Assembly: GCF_042659445.1 (NCBI RefSeq) | Contig: NZ_JBHSSR010000008.1 | DNA: 51,961 nucleotides | Strand: one strand, 5' to 3' | DNA from: Macrococcoides epidermidis | GTDB lineage: Bacteria; Bacillota; Bacilli; Staphylococcales; Staphylococcaceae | Shown: positions 8,584-16,972 of the stretch, piece by piece | How the letters are laid out: every line of letters starts with the position of its first letter | Position numbering within the stretch: position 1 is the first letter of the stretch | The notes under the pieces: model-generated | The model's database searches: none | Seen by the model: only the letters and a program-made list of their open reading frames with translations | Told to the model about the DNA's origin: nothing | Made by a program: the position numbers and the translations under genes

Positions 8584-10081
8584 ATTGACGTCGCTCCTTT
8601 AACAAGAACCAATCATAGATGTTTGCAGCATCAACTTGTTCGATATAATCTAAACGACATTGTATGCTGTTACTTCCTGATGAAATGCCTAAACCGACAC
8701 TTCTCAAATCTGCACGATCCATAAATGGTGTGGATGATACGTCTAACCCGATAATGTTCTCTTCTTTAATAAAAGAAGTTTGCATTACAAATACACCACC
8801 ATTACGCACATTAATCTGATCATCTAAAATAATATAGCCTGAATTTTTATATTTGATGATTGCTGTGATAAGGGTTAACACCATCAGCAGAATAACAATC
8901 AACCATGTATATTCAAACCAGTAATATTGAACGATACCACCAACAATTAATAATATTACCCAGGAAACCTGGAAGTATCTGCGGATACTGCGCTTTGGAA
9001 TAACTTTGTTTACTTCATCAAATTGATACTTCGGAACGAGTCTTTGAATCAATTGATACGCCTCATCACGATTAATAAATGGTAATACTTCTTCATCACC
9101 TAAAATGCTGTCTTCTGAACCTTTCATTTCACTCGTTGTAGTGACGACAAATGATGTTTTATTCAATAACTTTCTAAGATAACTTTGTTTTTCTGTGACT
9201 TTCTGAATATTTTTTACTGCGATGTATTTATTTTTTCGTTCGAATAAACCATATTTAATGTTGATTAACTCACCGTCAAACTTCACAGTATACTGATGAT
9301 ATTTCAGCGCAGTAATAAATACCCCGATAATATAGCTAAATAAAAGTGCCACTAGAATGATAATACCTACCATCATATAACTTTCTCCAACGATACTTTC
9401 CAATTTATCCAAATATCTATCCAAATTAAAAATATCATTCACCTGAGAATAAATCGCACTCACAACCGCAATGACCGTAAACATCGACGCACTTGTTGAA
9501 CTCATCAAAATTAAATCCATAAAAGATAATTGATAAATCGTTTCATAAGACTTTTCGTCGTATTTAATTATATCCTCTTCTTCATGATTTTCTATTAGAC
9601 TATCTTGTACAACGGCACCCTGTTGCAATTGAAATTTTCGCTGATTAATATAATCACTTAAAGCTTGAGCATCATTCTTTCCGATACTATTCAATTCAAT
9701 CCCGTCACCCGCTGTTTTAATATGCATGATGACACCACCAAGCAATTGATTCGCAATCCCTGCAGAAGTATCCATCGTCTGAATTTTACCGATATATATT
9801 TCTTTTATTGTACGACTGATAATACCCTTTTGAAGCATTAATTTATCATCTTCAATCCAGTATTTTATTATCTTTGCTTCAATCATGCTAAATATTGCAC
9901 TCAATAAAGTAAATAATAAGATCAAGATAGCAAAGCCATTATCAAGTAGTGCCTCTTTAGAGAAACCATCTTTGATGATTAAGAACAACCCAAAACCTAT
10001 CGGAAAGATATTACTTTTTAAAGATTTAAGCAGATTAGATAGATACGTAGAATAATGAAGTGATTTTTTAGTTGCGTCCAT
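8576..10081 (-). CDS. ydbT: Multi-PH-domain membrane protein (YdbT-like)
   Basis: A 501-aa protein with three bPH2 repeats separated by paired transmembrane helices (around residues 15-60, 180-255 and 370-410). Signatures recur as IGKIQTMDT, VKNIQKVTEKQSYLRKLL and IGLDVSSTPFMDRADLRSV. I moved the start to the ATG at 10081, where AAGGAG lies 8 bp upstream; the open frame begins eight codons earlier inside the previous gene. It is the central gene of a three-gene PH cluster. Function is unproven; membrane-stress defence is the family-level guess. Confidence 0.85.
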   Translation of the reverse strand: MDATKKSLHYSTYLSNLLKSLKSNIFPIGFGLFLIIKDGFSKEALLDNGFAILILLFTLLSAIFSMIEAKIIKYWIEDDKLMLQKGIISRTIKEIYIGKIQTMDTSAGIANQLLGGVIMHIKTAGDGIELNSIGKNDAQALSDYINQRKFQLQQGAVVQDSLIENHEEEDIIKYDEKSYETIYQLSFMDLILMSSTSASMFTVIAVVSAIYSQVNDIFNLDRYLDKLESIVGESYMMVGIIILVALLFSYIIGVFITALKYHQYTVKFDGELINIKYGLFERKNKYIAVKNIQKVTEKQSYLRKLLNKTSFVVTTTSEMKGSEDSILGDEEVLPFINRDEAYQLIQRLVPKYQFDEVNKVIPKRSIRRYFQVSWVILLIVGGIVQYYWFEYTWLIVILLMVLTLITAIIKYKNSGYIILDDQINVRNGGVFVMQTSFIKEENIIGLDVSSTPFMDRADLRSVGLGISSGSNSIQCRLDYIEQVDAANIYDWFLLKERRQYE

Positions 10082-10547
10082 GATGAATCTCCTTAATTCT
10101 TGCAATAATACGTTCCGCTAACGCTTCAGCTTCTTTTGTTTCCATATAAGGTAGAACAACCATATCTCCACGTGTATAGACAGTAACAACTGCAAGATTA
10201 AATTTTTTCATGATAAATCCTTGTTCAATCTTTACTGACTGCATCAAGTCTAGTGGTACAATCTTTCTACTCATGAAAAAAGCACCACTATTCATTTCAA
10301 GTGTAGCCTGATTGAGCTGATAACGTGTGTATTTATAACTTAAAAAAATACCGAGTGAAAGAATATAGATGGGTATCAGCATCAATAAGAATATCAAGTA
10401 TGTATAACGCCATTCATACAACCAATTGATACCAAAATATAATCCCGTACAGATGGCTAAAGTGAGTAACGTATAGATGCTCCATTTAATACGTCTGTAT
10501 TTAGGAGTATTTGCAGGTTGTGCATGTGGTAACGGTTCAAAATACAA
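10068..10547 (-). CDS. Membrane protein with bacterial PH domain (first of three)
   Basis: A two-helix plus one-bPH2 protein paralogous to the gene at 8104-8583; compare GFIMKKFNLAVVTVYTRGD with GPIMKRFNIKSLKVITAEND. The open frame allows an ATG at 10562, but the only ribosome site, GGAGG, lies after it and 8 bp before a TTG at 10547. I therefore call the TTG start, giving 159 aa. It heads the operon and overlaps ydbT by 14 bp. Confidence 0.82.
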   Translation of the reverse strand: MYFEPLPHAQPANTPKYRRIKWSIYTLLTLAICTGLYFGINWLYEWRYTYLIFLLMLIPIYILSLGIFLSYKYTRYQLNQATLEMNSGAFFMSRKIVPLDLMQSVKIEQGFIMKKFNLAVVTVYTRGDMVVLPYMETKEAEALAERIIARIKEIHHGRN

Positions 10548-10570
10548 TTCAATCGCCTCCATTTATGTAA

Positions 10571-10600
10571 ATTATAACAAAGAACATAAGATTTTCATAA
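10571..10600 (-). promoter_or_regulatory. Possible promoter of the PH-acpS-alr operon
   Basis: The minus strand has TTATGA, an 18-bp spacer, then TATAAT, placing transcription start about 15-20 bp before the TTG at 10547. The -35 is poor and the assignment tentative. It lies between array A and the first gene, so the array is upstream of, and not within, this transcript. Confidence 0.4.
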
Positions 10601-10640
10601 GGTGAGTATTATATGTGAAGTTTGTCTCTGTTTTTTTGTG

Positions 10641-10870
10641 CGGAAGTGGCGTGAGATTCATTTTGAAAACACTTACTCACGCTTGTTTCTGGTTTCGTTT
10701 GCGGAAGTGGCGGCAAATTCATTTTGAAGACACTTACTCTCACTCACTTCTGGTTTCGTTTGCGGAAGTGGCGGCAAATTCATTTTGAAGACACTTACTC
10801 ACGCTCACTTCTGGTTTTCTACACGGAAGTGGCGGCAAATTCATTTTGAAGACACTTACTCACTCATCCC
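10641..10870. repeat. Array A: four tandem 61-bp units with an imperfect palindrome
   Basis: Units start (base before GGAAGTGG) at 10641, 10702, 10763 and 10824, an exact 61-bp step. Each has a 33-bp core, GGAAGTGGC, two variable bases, CAAAT, two variable bases, ATTTTGA, one variable base, GACACTT. Within it AAGTG pairs with CACTT and CAAA with TTTG, with conserved mismatches between. The three 28-bp gaps are near-identical here. Unit 1 is the most diverged. 61 is not a multiple of 3, so the array is not coding. It is not CRISPR: the gaps repeat and no cas gene is present. It lies just downstream of the cshA terminator. Confidence 0.93.
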
Positions 10871-10884
10871 CAAAAAAAACAAAA

Positions 10885-10925
10885 AACACCTTAAACTAAT
10901 CTCTTCGATTAATTCAAGGTGTCTA
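10885..10925 (-). terminator. Rho-independent terminator of cshA
   Basis: Directly after the cshA stop, ACACCTTGAATTAAT pairs with ATTAG...AAGGTGT on the minus strand, followed by a T-rich run (10871-10886). The hairpin centre is 62 bp from the centre of array A unit 4, close to the 61-bp array period. Confidence 0.85.
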
Positions 10926-10935
10926 AAATAACTAT

Positions 10936-12453
10936 TTATTTTTTATGGTCTGCAAATGTTCTTGCTTTAAAAGGTTTTTTTCCGCCTTTTGAAGCACCTG
11001 CTTTACCAGAACGATCAAATGATTTACGACGGTTATCTTTACCACCATCTTTAGAACGACTGCGAGATCCGCCTGGACGTCCGCTGTTTCCACCGCGGCC
11101 ACGGCCATAAGATTTACCGCTTCCGCCTTTACGGCCAAGTGGTTTTTCGAATGTTAATTGTACATCCACATCGTTATTAGATTTAATTAATTCTTGTAAT
11201 AATGATGCTACTAATTTCACATCACCATGTTCGTTAATTAATTCCTGAGCGATTGACTCGATACGTGCTTCAGTATCTTTTTCAACCCATCCTTTAACTT
11301 TCGTCTTAACATCTAATTCACGGGCTTTCATTACTTCACCAGGTGTTGGTGGACGTAAAGCCGTCATTGTACGGTTTTTAGACTTTTCAATTTGACGGAT
11401 GTAATCCATTTCAACTGGGTTAACGAATGAAATCGCCATACCATGTTTACCGGCACGGCCAGTACGACCGATACGGTGTGTATAACTTTCAACATCTTGA
11501 GGAATATCAAAGTTATAAACGTGTGATACGCCAGAAATATCTAATCCACGTGCAGCAACGTCTGTTGCAACAAGGATGTCAATTTGGTCATTTTTAAATT
11601 TCTTAAGTACTTCTAAACGTTTCGCTTGAGTGATGTCACCATGTAAACCTTCTGCACGGTATCCTTTAGAGATTAACGCACTTGTTAACTCATCTACGCG
11701 ACGTTTCGTACGTCCGAATACGATTGCAAGTTCAGGTTGATGAACATCTAAGAAATTCGTGAATGTATCAAACTTCTCTAATTCTTTAACGATTGTGTAA
11801 TGCTCGTCGATATCAGGGTTTGAATCAACGTTTGTCATTGTCTTAACAATGATAGGATCTTTCATGAACTTTTGAACTAACTCTTGAATGGCTCTCGGCA
11901 TTGTTGCTGAGAATAACATTGTTTGACGTTGTTCTTTCGGTAATTTATCCATGATAAAACGCATATCATCGATGAATCCCATATTCATCATTTCATCCGC
12001 TTCATCTAAGATTAACGTATTGATGTCTTCAGTTTTTAACGTACGACGGTTTAAATGATCGATTACACGACCAGGTGTCCCAACTACGATTTGGGGTTTC
12101 TTTTTTAATTCTCTAATTTGACGGTCAATCGGCATTCCACCGAATACTGTCGCTACTTGAATCCCTTGTCCACGACTAAATGCTTTTAATTGTTCAGCAA
12201 CCTGGACAGCTAATTCACGTGTAGGAGCAAGAATTAAACTTTTGATCCCCTCTTGGCCTCTAACTTTTTCAATTAAAGGAATTCCAAAAGCACCAGTTTT
12301 ACCAGTACCAGTTTGCGCTTGGCCTAATACGTCACGGCCTGCCATCGTATGAGGGATACTATCCGTTTGAATCGGTGTAGGTTCTGTAAATCCCATTTTC
12401 TCCAGCGCATTTATGGTAGGTTCGCTGATACCTAGGTCTCTAAATTTTTGCAA
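10936..12453 (-). CDS. cshA: DEAD-box RNA helicase CshA
   Basis: A 505-aa ATP-dependent RNA helicase, the RNA-degradosome and cold-adaptation helicase of staphylococci. In order: GFTEPTPIQ (Q motif), AQTGTGKTGAFG (motif I), LDEADEMMNMGF (motif II), FSATM (motif III) and HRIGRTGRAGK (motif VI). The last 75 residues are a basic Gly/Arg/Lys/Ser tail typical of RNA binding. The start is TTG at 12453, with AAGGAG 8 bp upstream. The gene has a 100-nt structured leader and its own terminator. Confidence 0.97.
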   Translation of the reverse strand: MQKFRDLGISEPTINALEKMGFTEPTPIQTDSIPHTMAGRDVLGQAQTGTGKTGAFGIPLIEKVRGQEGIKSLILAPTRELAVQVAEQLKAFSRGQGIQVATVFGGMPIDRQIRELKKKPQIVVGTPGRVIDHLNRRTLKTEDINTLILDEADEMMNMGFIDDMRFIMDKLPKEQRQTMLFSATMPRAIQELVQKFMKDPIIVKTMTNVDSNPDIDEHYTIVKELEKFDTFTNFLDVHQPELAIVFGRTKRRVDELTSALISKGYRAEGLHGDITQAKRLEVLKKFKNDQIDILVATDVAARGLDISGVSHVYNFDIPQDVESYTHRIGRTGRAGKHGMAISFVNPVEMDYIRQIEKSKNRTMTALRPPTPGEVMKARELDVKTKVKGWVEKDTEARIESIAQELINEHGDVKLVASLLQELIKSNNDVDVQLTFEKPLGRKGGSGKSYGRGRGGNSGRPGGSRSRSKDGGKDNRRKSFDRSGKAGASKGGKKPFKARTFADHKK

Positions 12454-12560
12454 TATTATTTCTCCTTTTATCTTTCATAAATTACGCCTCTATAGTGTGC
12501 GCATTCGACTTGTCCTCATGGCATAGAGTAATTTTCCACTCTCTTACCTATTCAACTTCT
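12454..12560 (-). promoter_or_regulatory. Structured 5' leader of cshA
   Basis: About 100 nt of leader precede the TTG start. CTCTAT and ATAGAG (12523-12528 and 12488-12493) can close a 41-nt loop, and AGAGT pairs with ACTCT just upstream. A 9-codon open frame starting ATGAGGACA lies in the loop but lacks a clear ribosome site. No known riboswitch class is recognised. Confidence 0.4.
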
Positions 12561-12562
12561 CT

Positions 12563-12591
12563 ATCTTAGCACCTATCGTATATTTTTACAA
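12563..12591 (-). promoter_or_regulatory. Promoter of cshA
   Basis: TTGTAA, a 17-bp spacer, then TAAGAT on the minus strand, giving a leader of roughly 100 nt. It lies downstream of the murF terminator, supporting an independent cshA transcript. Confidence 0.55.
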
Positions 12592-12626
12592 TCAATACAA
12601 TTGTAAATACAAGTTTAAAAATATCA

Positions 12627-12655
12627 AAAAAATGACTGTAAGCTATACAGTCATT
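12627..12655 (-). terminator. Rho-independent terminator of ddl-murF
   Basis: ATGACTGTA and TACAGTCAT form a stem with a short loop, followed by seven T on the minus strand, about 65 bp after the murF stop. Confidence 0.9.
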
Positions 12656-12721
12656 CATTTTATATGAACCGGAAATATTTTTTATTTATTTTATTTATTA
12701 CGTTATTTATCCCACAATCAT

Positions 12722-14059
12722 TTAAATGAGATGATTAATAATCGTTTCAAGCGCCATGCCGCGGCTTGCTTTAAATAGTATAACCGTTTCTGGATTTAAA
12801 TATGGTATAAGTGCTTCTTCAAGTGCTTCTTTCGTTTCAAAATGCATAGCATTCGTGAAATCTTGTGCTTTATCATGGATGTATTTCGCCTCAGTGCCGA
12901 CAGTAAATAAATGATCAATTGATTTATTTTCGAAATAACCACCTACTGCTTCATGATACATTTTTGAATCAGGACCGAGTTCTAACACATCACTAAACAC
13001 GATAATCTTCGTCGGAACATCCATGATTGATAACGTATCAATAGAAGCACGCATGCTCGTCGGACTTGCATTATACGCGTCATTGATTAAACGGGATTTA
13101 TTCTGGCCAATAATTTGTTCCATGCGCATATTTGTTAAATGCAGATGTCCTAAATTATTATTTATTACTGCGTCACTTAATCCAAGTAATCGACCAATTG
13201 CGATTGCAATCGTAGCGTTACGTGCATTATGTGCTCCAAGTGTCGGAATACTAAATTGCGCTGCTCCTACTTTAAAAGCAATACTTCTTTCAGATGCTTG
13301 TAAGTCATGAATGTAAAAATCATTATCCTGATTAAAGCCGATACTTTTAAAGTCACCATTAGTCTTATCTACTAACTCATTTAATAATGGTTCATCGCCA
13401 TCATAAAATAATGGCCCCTTTAATCCTTCAGTAATTTCAAACTTAGCTTGTGCAATACCAGCGCGTGACCCTAAGTCACGCATATGACTTTCACCGATAT
13501 TAGTAATTGCAGCAATATCAGGTTGTACGAGATTTGATAAAAATGCAATCTCACCAAAGCCTGACATACCCATCTCTAATATAGAAATTTCTGTGTCTTC
13601 ATCTAATTGGCAAAGCGTAATCGGTAGACCGATTTCATTATTGTAGTTCCCCTGCGTCTTCTTAACTTTAAAATTCGGTGCTAAAACAACTTCTACCATA
13701 TCTTTTGTAGAGGTCTTACCGTTACTGCCTGTAATCGCAATAACTTTCGGATTTACTTCTTCTAAATAAGCTTTACCGATTGCCTGTAATGCGCTTAAAG
13801 TATCATCGACCACAACTAGCGGCAAACCTTCAGGCATATTTGGCGCATCGCTTTGCCATAAAGCAGCTGCAGCACCACTTTCAATTGCTTGCGCCACATA
13901 TTGATGGCCATCAACATGTTCACCTTTAAAAGGGATAAACAATACATCCTCATTAATATGTCTTGAATCAATCGATACACCATCAATCATCACATCATGA
14001 TTCCCTTTTAACGTGCCATTCGTTTGTTCTGCAATCCATTGTAAATTTCTTTTTATCAT
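12722..14059 (-). CDS. murF: UDP-MurNAc-tripeptide:D-Ala-D-Ala ligase
   Basis: A 445-aa cytoplasmic Mur ligase adding D-Ala-D-Ala to UDP-MurNAc-tripeptide, the last soluble step of the precursor pathway. The ATP loop AITGSNGKTSTKDMVEVVL, the EMGMSGFGEIA segment and INDAYNASPTSMRASI are family hallmarks, and the length is normal. The ATG lies 5 bp after the ddl stop, so the two genes form an operon making and then using the D-Ala-D-Ala dipeptide. Confidence 0.97.
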   Translation of the reverse strand: MIKRNLQWIAEQTNGTLKGNHDVMIDGVSIDSRHINEDVLFIPFKGEHVDGHQYVAQAIESGAAAALWQSDAPNMPEGLPLVVVDDTLSALQAIGKAYLEEVNPKVIAITGSNGKTSTKDMVEVVLAPNFKVKKTQGNYNNEIGLPITLCQLDEDTEISILEMGMSGFGEIAFLSNLVQPDIAAITNIGESHMRDLGSRAGIAQAKFEITEGLKGPLFYDGDEPLLNELVDKTNGDFKSIGFNQDNDFYIHDLQASERSIAFKVGAAQFSIPTLGAHNARNATIAIAIGRLLGLSDAVINNNLGHLHLTNMRMEQIIGQNKSRLINDAYNASPTSMRASIDTLSIMDVPTKIIVFSDVLELGPDSKMYHEAVGGYFENKSIDHLFTVGTEAKYIHDKAQDFTNAMHFETKEALEEALIPYLNPETVILFKASRGMALETIINHLI

Positions 14060-14064
14060 CTTAA

Positions 14065-15135
14065 TCAGTCCATTTTGTATTTAATTTTTTTCTTTTCTGC
14101 ATGACGTTCTTTTGCTAAATTAATCAGTTCAGTAATAAGTTCACTATAACTCATACCCATGTTCTGCCAAAGTAATGGATACATACTAAATTGTGTGAAA
14201 CCAGGCATCGCATTTGTTTCATTGATGTAAATCGTATTGTCTTCAGTTAAGAAGAAGTCTGCACGAACTAAACCTGAACAATCTGTTGCTTTAAAAGCTT
14301 CAACAGCCATATTACGCATTGTTTCCTGAATTTCTGAAGGAATATCAGCTGGAATTTCTAACTGAACTTTCCCGTCTTTATACTTTGATTTATAATCATA
14401 AAAATCTACATCTTTGACAACTTCTCCAGGTAATGTCGTTTTAGGATTATCATTCCCTAATACCGCAACTTCGATTTCACGCGCAACGACACCTTGTTCT
14501 ACTACAAGTTTACGATCAAACTGTAGCGCTTCTTCAATGCCTTGAATTAACTCTTCACGATTCGTACATTTTGAAATGCCGACAGATGATCCTAAGTTCG
14601 CAGGTTTAACAAATACCGGATACTCTAATTTATTATTAACAAGCTCTAAAATATTATGCTTATAAGTCTCATATTCACTACGTAAAAAACTTACATATGG
14701 TAATTGTGGTAACCCGCGATTTGCAAATAGTTGCTTCATCACTAATTTATCCATAGAACTTGCAGCAGCTAATACTCCATTACCCACATACGGTAAATCT
14801 AATACTTCGAATAATCCTTGTATTGTGCCGTCTTCACCATTAGGTCCGTGAAGTAATGGGAAAATGGCATCATAAGATTTACCTTCAGTAGATGCTGTTA
14901 ATAGATGCATAATAGAGTCATCATTTGATGATGATAATCTTAAAGTTTCGCTATCTTCAATACGTTCAGTGATTTGTGGACCTTTAATCCATTCACCTTC
15001 GTTTGTTATATAAATTGTATCTATCGCATATGTTGCTTTGTCCATAGCGTTGATTACTGATTGTGCCGTTAAGATAGAAACTTCATGCTCAGCACTTTTA
15101 CCGCCATAGACGATACATATATTTTGTTTAGACAT
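14065..15135 (-). CDS. ddl: D-alanine--D-alanine ligase
   Basis: A 356-aa ATP-grasp enzyme joining two D-alanines. Visible are VYGGKSAEHEVSILTA at the N terminus, LLHGPNGEDGTIQGL, FVKPANLGSSVGISK (ATP site) and the metal-binding INETNAMPGFT. It carries the tyrosine-type SMYPLLW ending of D-Ala ligases and not of VanA-type ligases. TGGAGG precedes the ATG. It is transcribed divergently from rodA across a 170-bp gap. Confidence 0.97.
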   Translation of the reverse strand: MSKQNICIVYGGKSAEHEVSILTAQSVINAMDKATYAIDTIYITNEGEWIKGPQITERIEDSETLRLSSSNDDSIMHLLTASTEGKSYDAIFPLLHGPNGEDGTIQGLFEVLDLPYVGNGVLAAASSMDKLVMKQLFANRGLPQLPYVSFLRSEYETYKHNILELVNNKLEYPVFVKPANLGSSVGISKCTNREELIQGIEEALQFDRKLVVEQGVVAREIEVAVLGNDNPKTTLPGEVVKDVDFYDYKSKYKDGKVQLEIPADIPSEIQETMRNMAVEAFKATDCSGLVRADFFLTEDNTIYINETNAMPGFTQFSMYPLLWQNMGMSYSELITELINLAKERHAEKKKIKYKMD

Positions 15136-15227
15136 GTTAATTCCTCCAGAATATTAATATAATAATACTATCACGATATATGATGATATGCATGTTTTTT
15201 ATCGAAAGGCGTAAATCATTCATAAAA

Positions 15228-15252
15228 GAAACATTTATTCCTATAATGTTTC
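15228..15252. promoter_or_regulatory. Inverted repeat in the ddl-rodA divergent gap
   Basis: GAAACATT and AATGTTTC flank a 9-bp centre within the 170-bp region that must hold both divergent promoters. A TATAAT for rodA follows at 15265-15270. The repeat could be an operator, but no regulator is identified. Confidence 0.35.
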
Positions 15253-15305
15253 AGCTTATTTATGTATAATAATGACTATAATTTATTTAGAGTAGGAGTT
15301 TGGCC

Positions 15306-16517
15306 ATGGCTCAATCAAGTAATACAACACGCACCAAAATTAAGCGCCCATGGATTGAAAAAATCGATTGGTGGCTCATTATTCTTATATTATGTTTTTT
15401 TACTGTTAGTTTAACTGTAATCACATCTGCAATGGATGGTCAGCAATATGGTACGAACTTTGCTGAACGTCAAGTATTCTATTATATTCTCGGATTTATT
15501 CTCGCATTCAGTATTATGCTTATTAAACCGAAACTGATTAATAAATGGGTTTTCGTACTTTATTTTTTAGGTAATCTGGCCCTGCTCGGCTTACTGATAC
15601 TACCTGAATCTTCTTTGACACCAACGATTAACGGTGCAAAAAGCTGGTATGTATTCTTTGGACGACTCAGCTTACAACCTTCTGAATTTATGAAGATTAT
15701 CTTAATCCTGACATTAAGTAAGGTTGTATACGATCACAATCGTTTCACATATTACAAATCTTTTCAGACAGATATCATTTTACTGATGAAGATTGGCTTA
15801 ACTGCGATTATTCCAATGATATTAATCTTGTTACAAAATGACTTAGGTACAACACTTGTGTTACTGGCGATTATTTTAGGAATTACTGTGGTCTCAGGAG
15901 TAACCTGGCGTATCCTTGCACCATTTTTAATTGGGCTTACAGCAATTGGTGCCACGCTTATACTTGCAATCATCTATAAACCTGAACTTATCGATAAAGT
16001 ACTCGGCATTAAGACGTATCAGCTTGGCCGAATCAACTCATGGCTAAATCCGGCACAGTATAGTGACGGTGAAGGATTCCACTTGATGGAGTCATTAAAA
16101 GCTATCGGATCTGGTGGATTATTCGGTAAAGGATTTAAAGGCGGAGAAGTTTACATTCCTGAGAATCATACCGATTTCATCTTTTCAGTTATCGGTGAAG
16201 AATTTGGGTTTATTGGTACTGTAATCGTACTCGTATTATTCCTGGCATTATTTACACATTTAATTCGTATGGCACAAGTATCCACAAATCAATTCGCATC
16301 TATATTTTTAGTTGGATTAATCAGTATGATTATCTTCCATGTATTTCAAAATATCGGCATGACGATTCAGGTTGTGCCAATTACAGGTATCCCATTACCA
16401 TTCATTAGCTATGGTGGTAGTGCGCTTTGGGCATTGATGTGTGGGATAGGTGTTGCATTATCTATCTTTTATCACTCTGATGCCGAACAAATTAAAAAGT
16501 ATAAGCAAGTGAGATAA
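15306..16517 (+). CDS. rodA: SEDS peptidoglycan glycosyltransferase RodA
   Basis: A 403-aa polytopic membrane protein of the SEDS family (FtsW/RodA/SpoVE), polymerising lipid II. About ten hydrophobic helices are seen. Family motifs include GAKSWYVFFGRLSLQPSEFMK, FIFSVIGEEFGFIG and PLPFISYGGSALWALM. It is assigned to RodA over FtsW because the same position beside ddl-murF in staphylococci carries rodA. The ATG at 15306 is 7 bp after AGGAG; an earlier in-frame TTG at 15300 is too close to that site. Confidence 0.93.
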   Translation: MAQSSNTTRTKIKRPWIEKIDWWLIILILCFFTVSLTVITSAMDGQQYGTNFAERQVFYYILGFILAFSIMLIKPKLINKWVFVLYFLGNLALLGLLILPESSLTPTINGAKSWYVFFGRLSLQPSEFMKIILILTLSKVVYDHNRFTYYKSFQTDIILLMKIGLTAIIPMILILLQNDLGTTLVLLAIILGITVVSGVTWRILAPFLIGLTAIGATLILAIIYKPELIDKVLGIKTYQLGRINSWLNPAQYSDGEGFHLMESLKAIGSGGLFGKGFKGGEVYIPENHTDFIFSVIGEEFGFIGTVIVLVLFLALFTHLIRMAQVSTNQFASIFLVGLISMIIFHVFQNIGMTIQVVPITGIPLPFISYGGSALWALMCGIGVALSIFYHSDAEQIKKYKQVR

Positions 16518-16535
16518 TCAATATCCACATAATAA

Positions 16536-16578
16536 AACTCTTTATCAACCAATATTGGATGGATAAAGAGTTTTTAAT
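16536..16578 (+). terminator. Terminator of rodA
   Basis: AAACTCTTTATC pairs with GATAAAGAGTTT around a 15-nt loop and is followed by T residues, shortly after the rodA stop. Confidence 0.85.
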
Positions 16579-16588
16579 TTAAACAACA

Positions 16589-16617
16589 AAAAAAGACACT
16601 CTAAATTCGAATGTCAT
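16589..16617 (-). terminator. Terminator of the 44-codon ORF
   Basis: GACATTC and GAGTGTC (one mismatch) form a hairpin followed by seven T on the minus strand, about 15 bp after the small ORF. Its presence supports that ORF being a real transcription unit. Confidence 0.6.
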
Positions 16618-16629
16618 CTCATATGTATA

Positions 16630-16764
16630 TTATTTTAATTTTGCGGGTGCTACATGTGGTAACGTACGCATAACTTCAAGTCGTGATTTTGTTTTTGAGA
16701 TATTAACACCAAGTGAAGAAAGCAGAGTGACAACATTTTTCATTTTTTCCTGAGATTGTTTCAT
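16630..16764 (-). CDS. Small protein of unknown function, 44 aa
   Basis: A short ORF not recognised as any named family. It begins MKQSQEKMKNVVTLLSSLGV and ends RTLPHVAPAKLK; it is basic, without a membrane segment. TTAGGAGTG precedes the ATG at 8-bp spacing and a hairpin with a U tract follows, so translation looks genuine. It lies alone between rodA and cls on the opposite strand. I cannot assign a role. Similar short proteins probably exist in relatives, but that was not checked. Confidence 0.6.
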   Translation of the reverse strand: MKQSQEKMKNVVTLLSSLGVNISKTKSRLEVMRTLPHVAPAKLK

Positions 16765-16972
16765 TTCGATCACTCCTAATCAATTTGTTAATACTAGTGT
16801 ACCCGAAAATAACCAATATAGCTATAGGTCCATAGACTTATTTATGTAAAGATTTTGTGAACAATGATAGTGATTTGTAAAAAACAGATTCATTATGAAA
16901 ATTGTATAAACACAAAAGTATTTAATTGTTTTTTCATGTATAATAAAGCTAATTCTAAAGGAGGAATGCTTT

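Noticed and set aside
10919..11138. Plus- and minus-strand frames over the cshA 3' end
   Set aside because: Shadows created by the Gly/Arg-rich codons of the CshA tail; no independent start signals.
12664..12729. 21-codon hydrophobic plus-strand peptide between cshA and murF
   Set aside because: It looks like a type I toxin by composition, but there is no ribosome site, it overlaps the end of murF antisense, and the region is simply T-rich.
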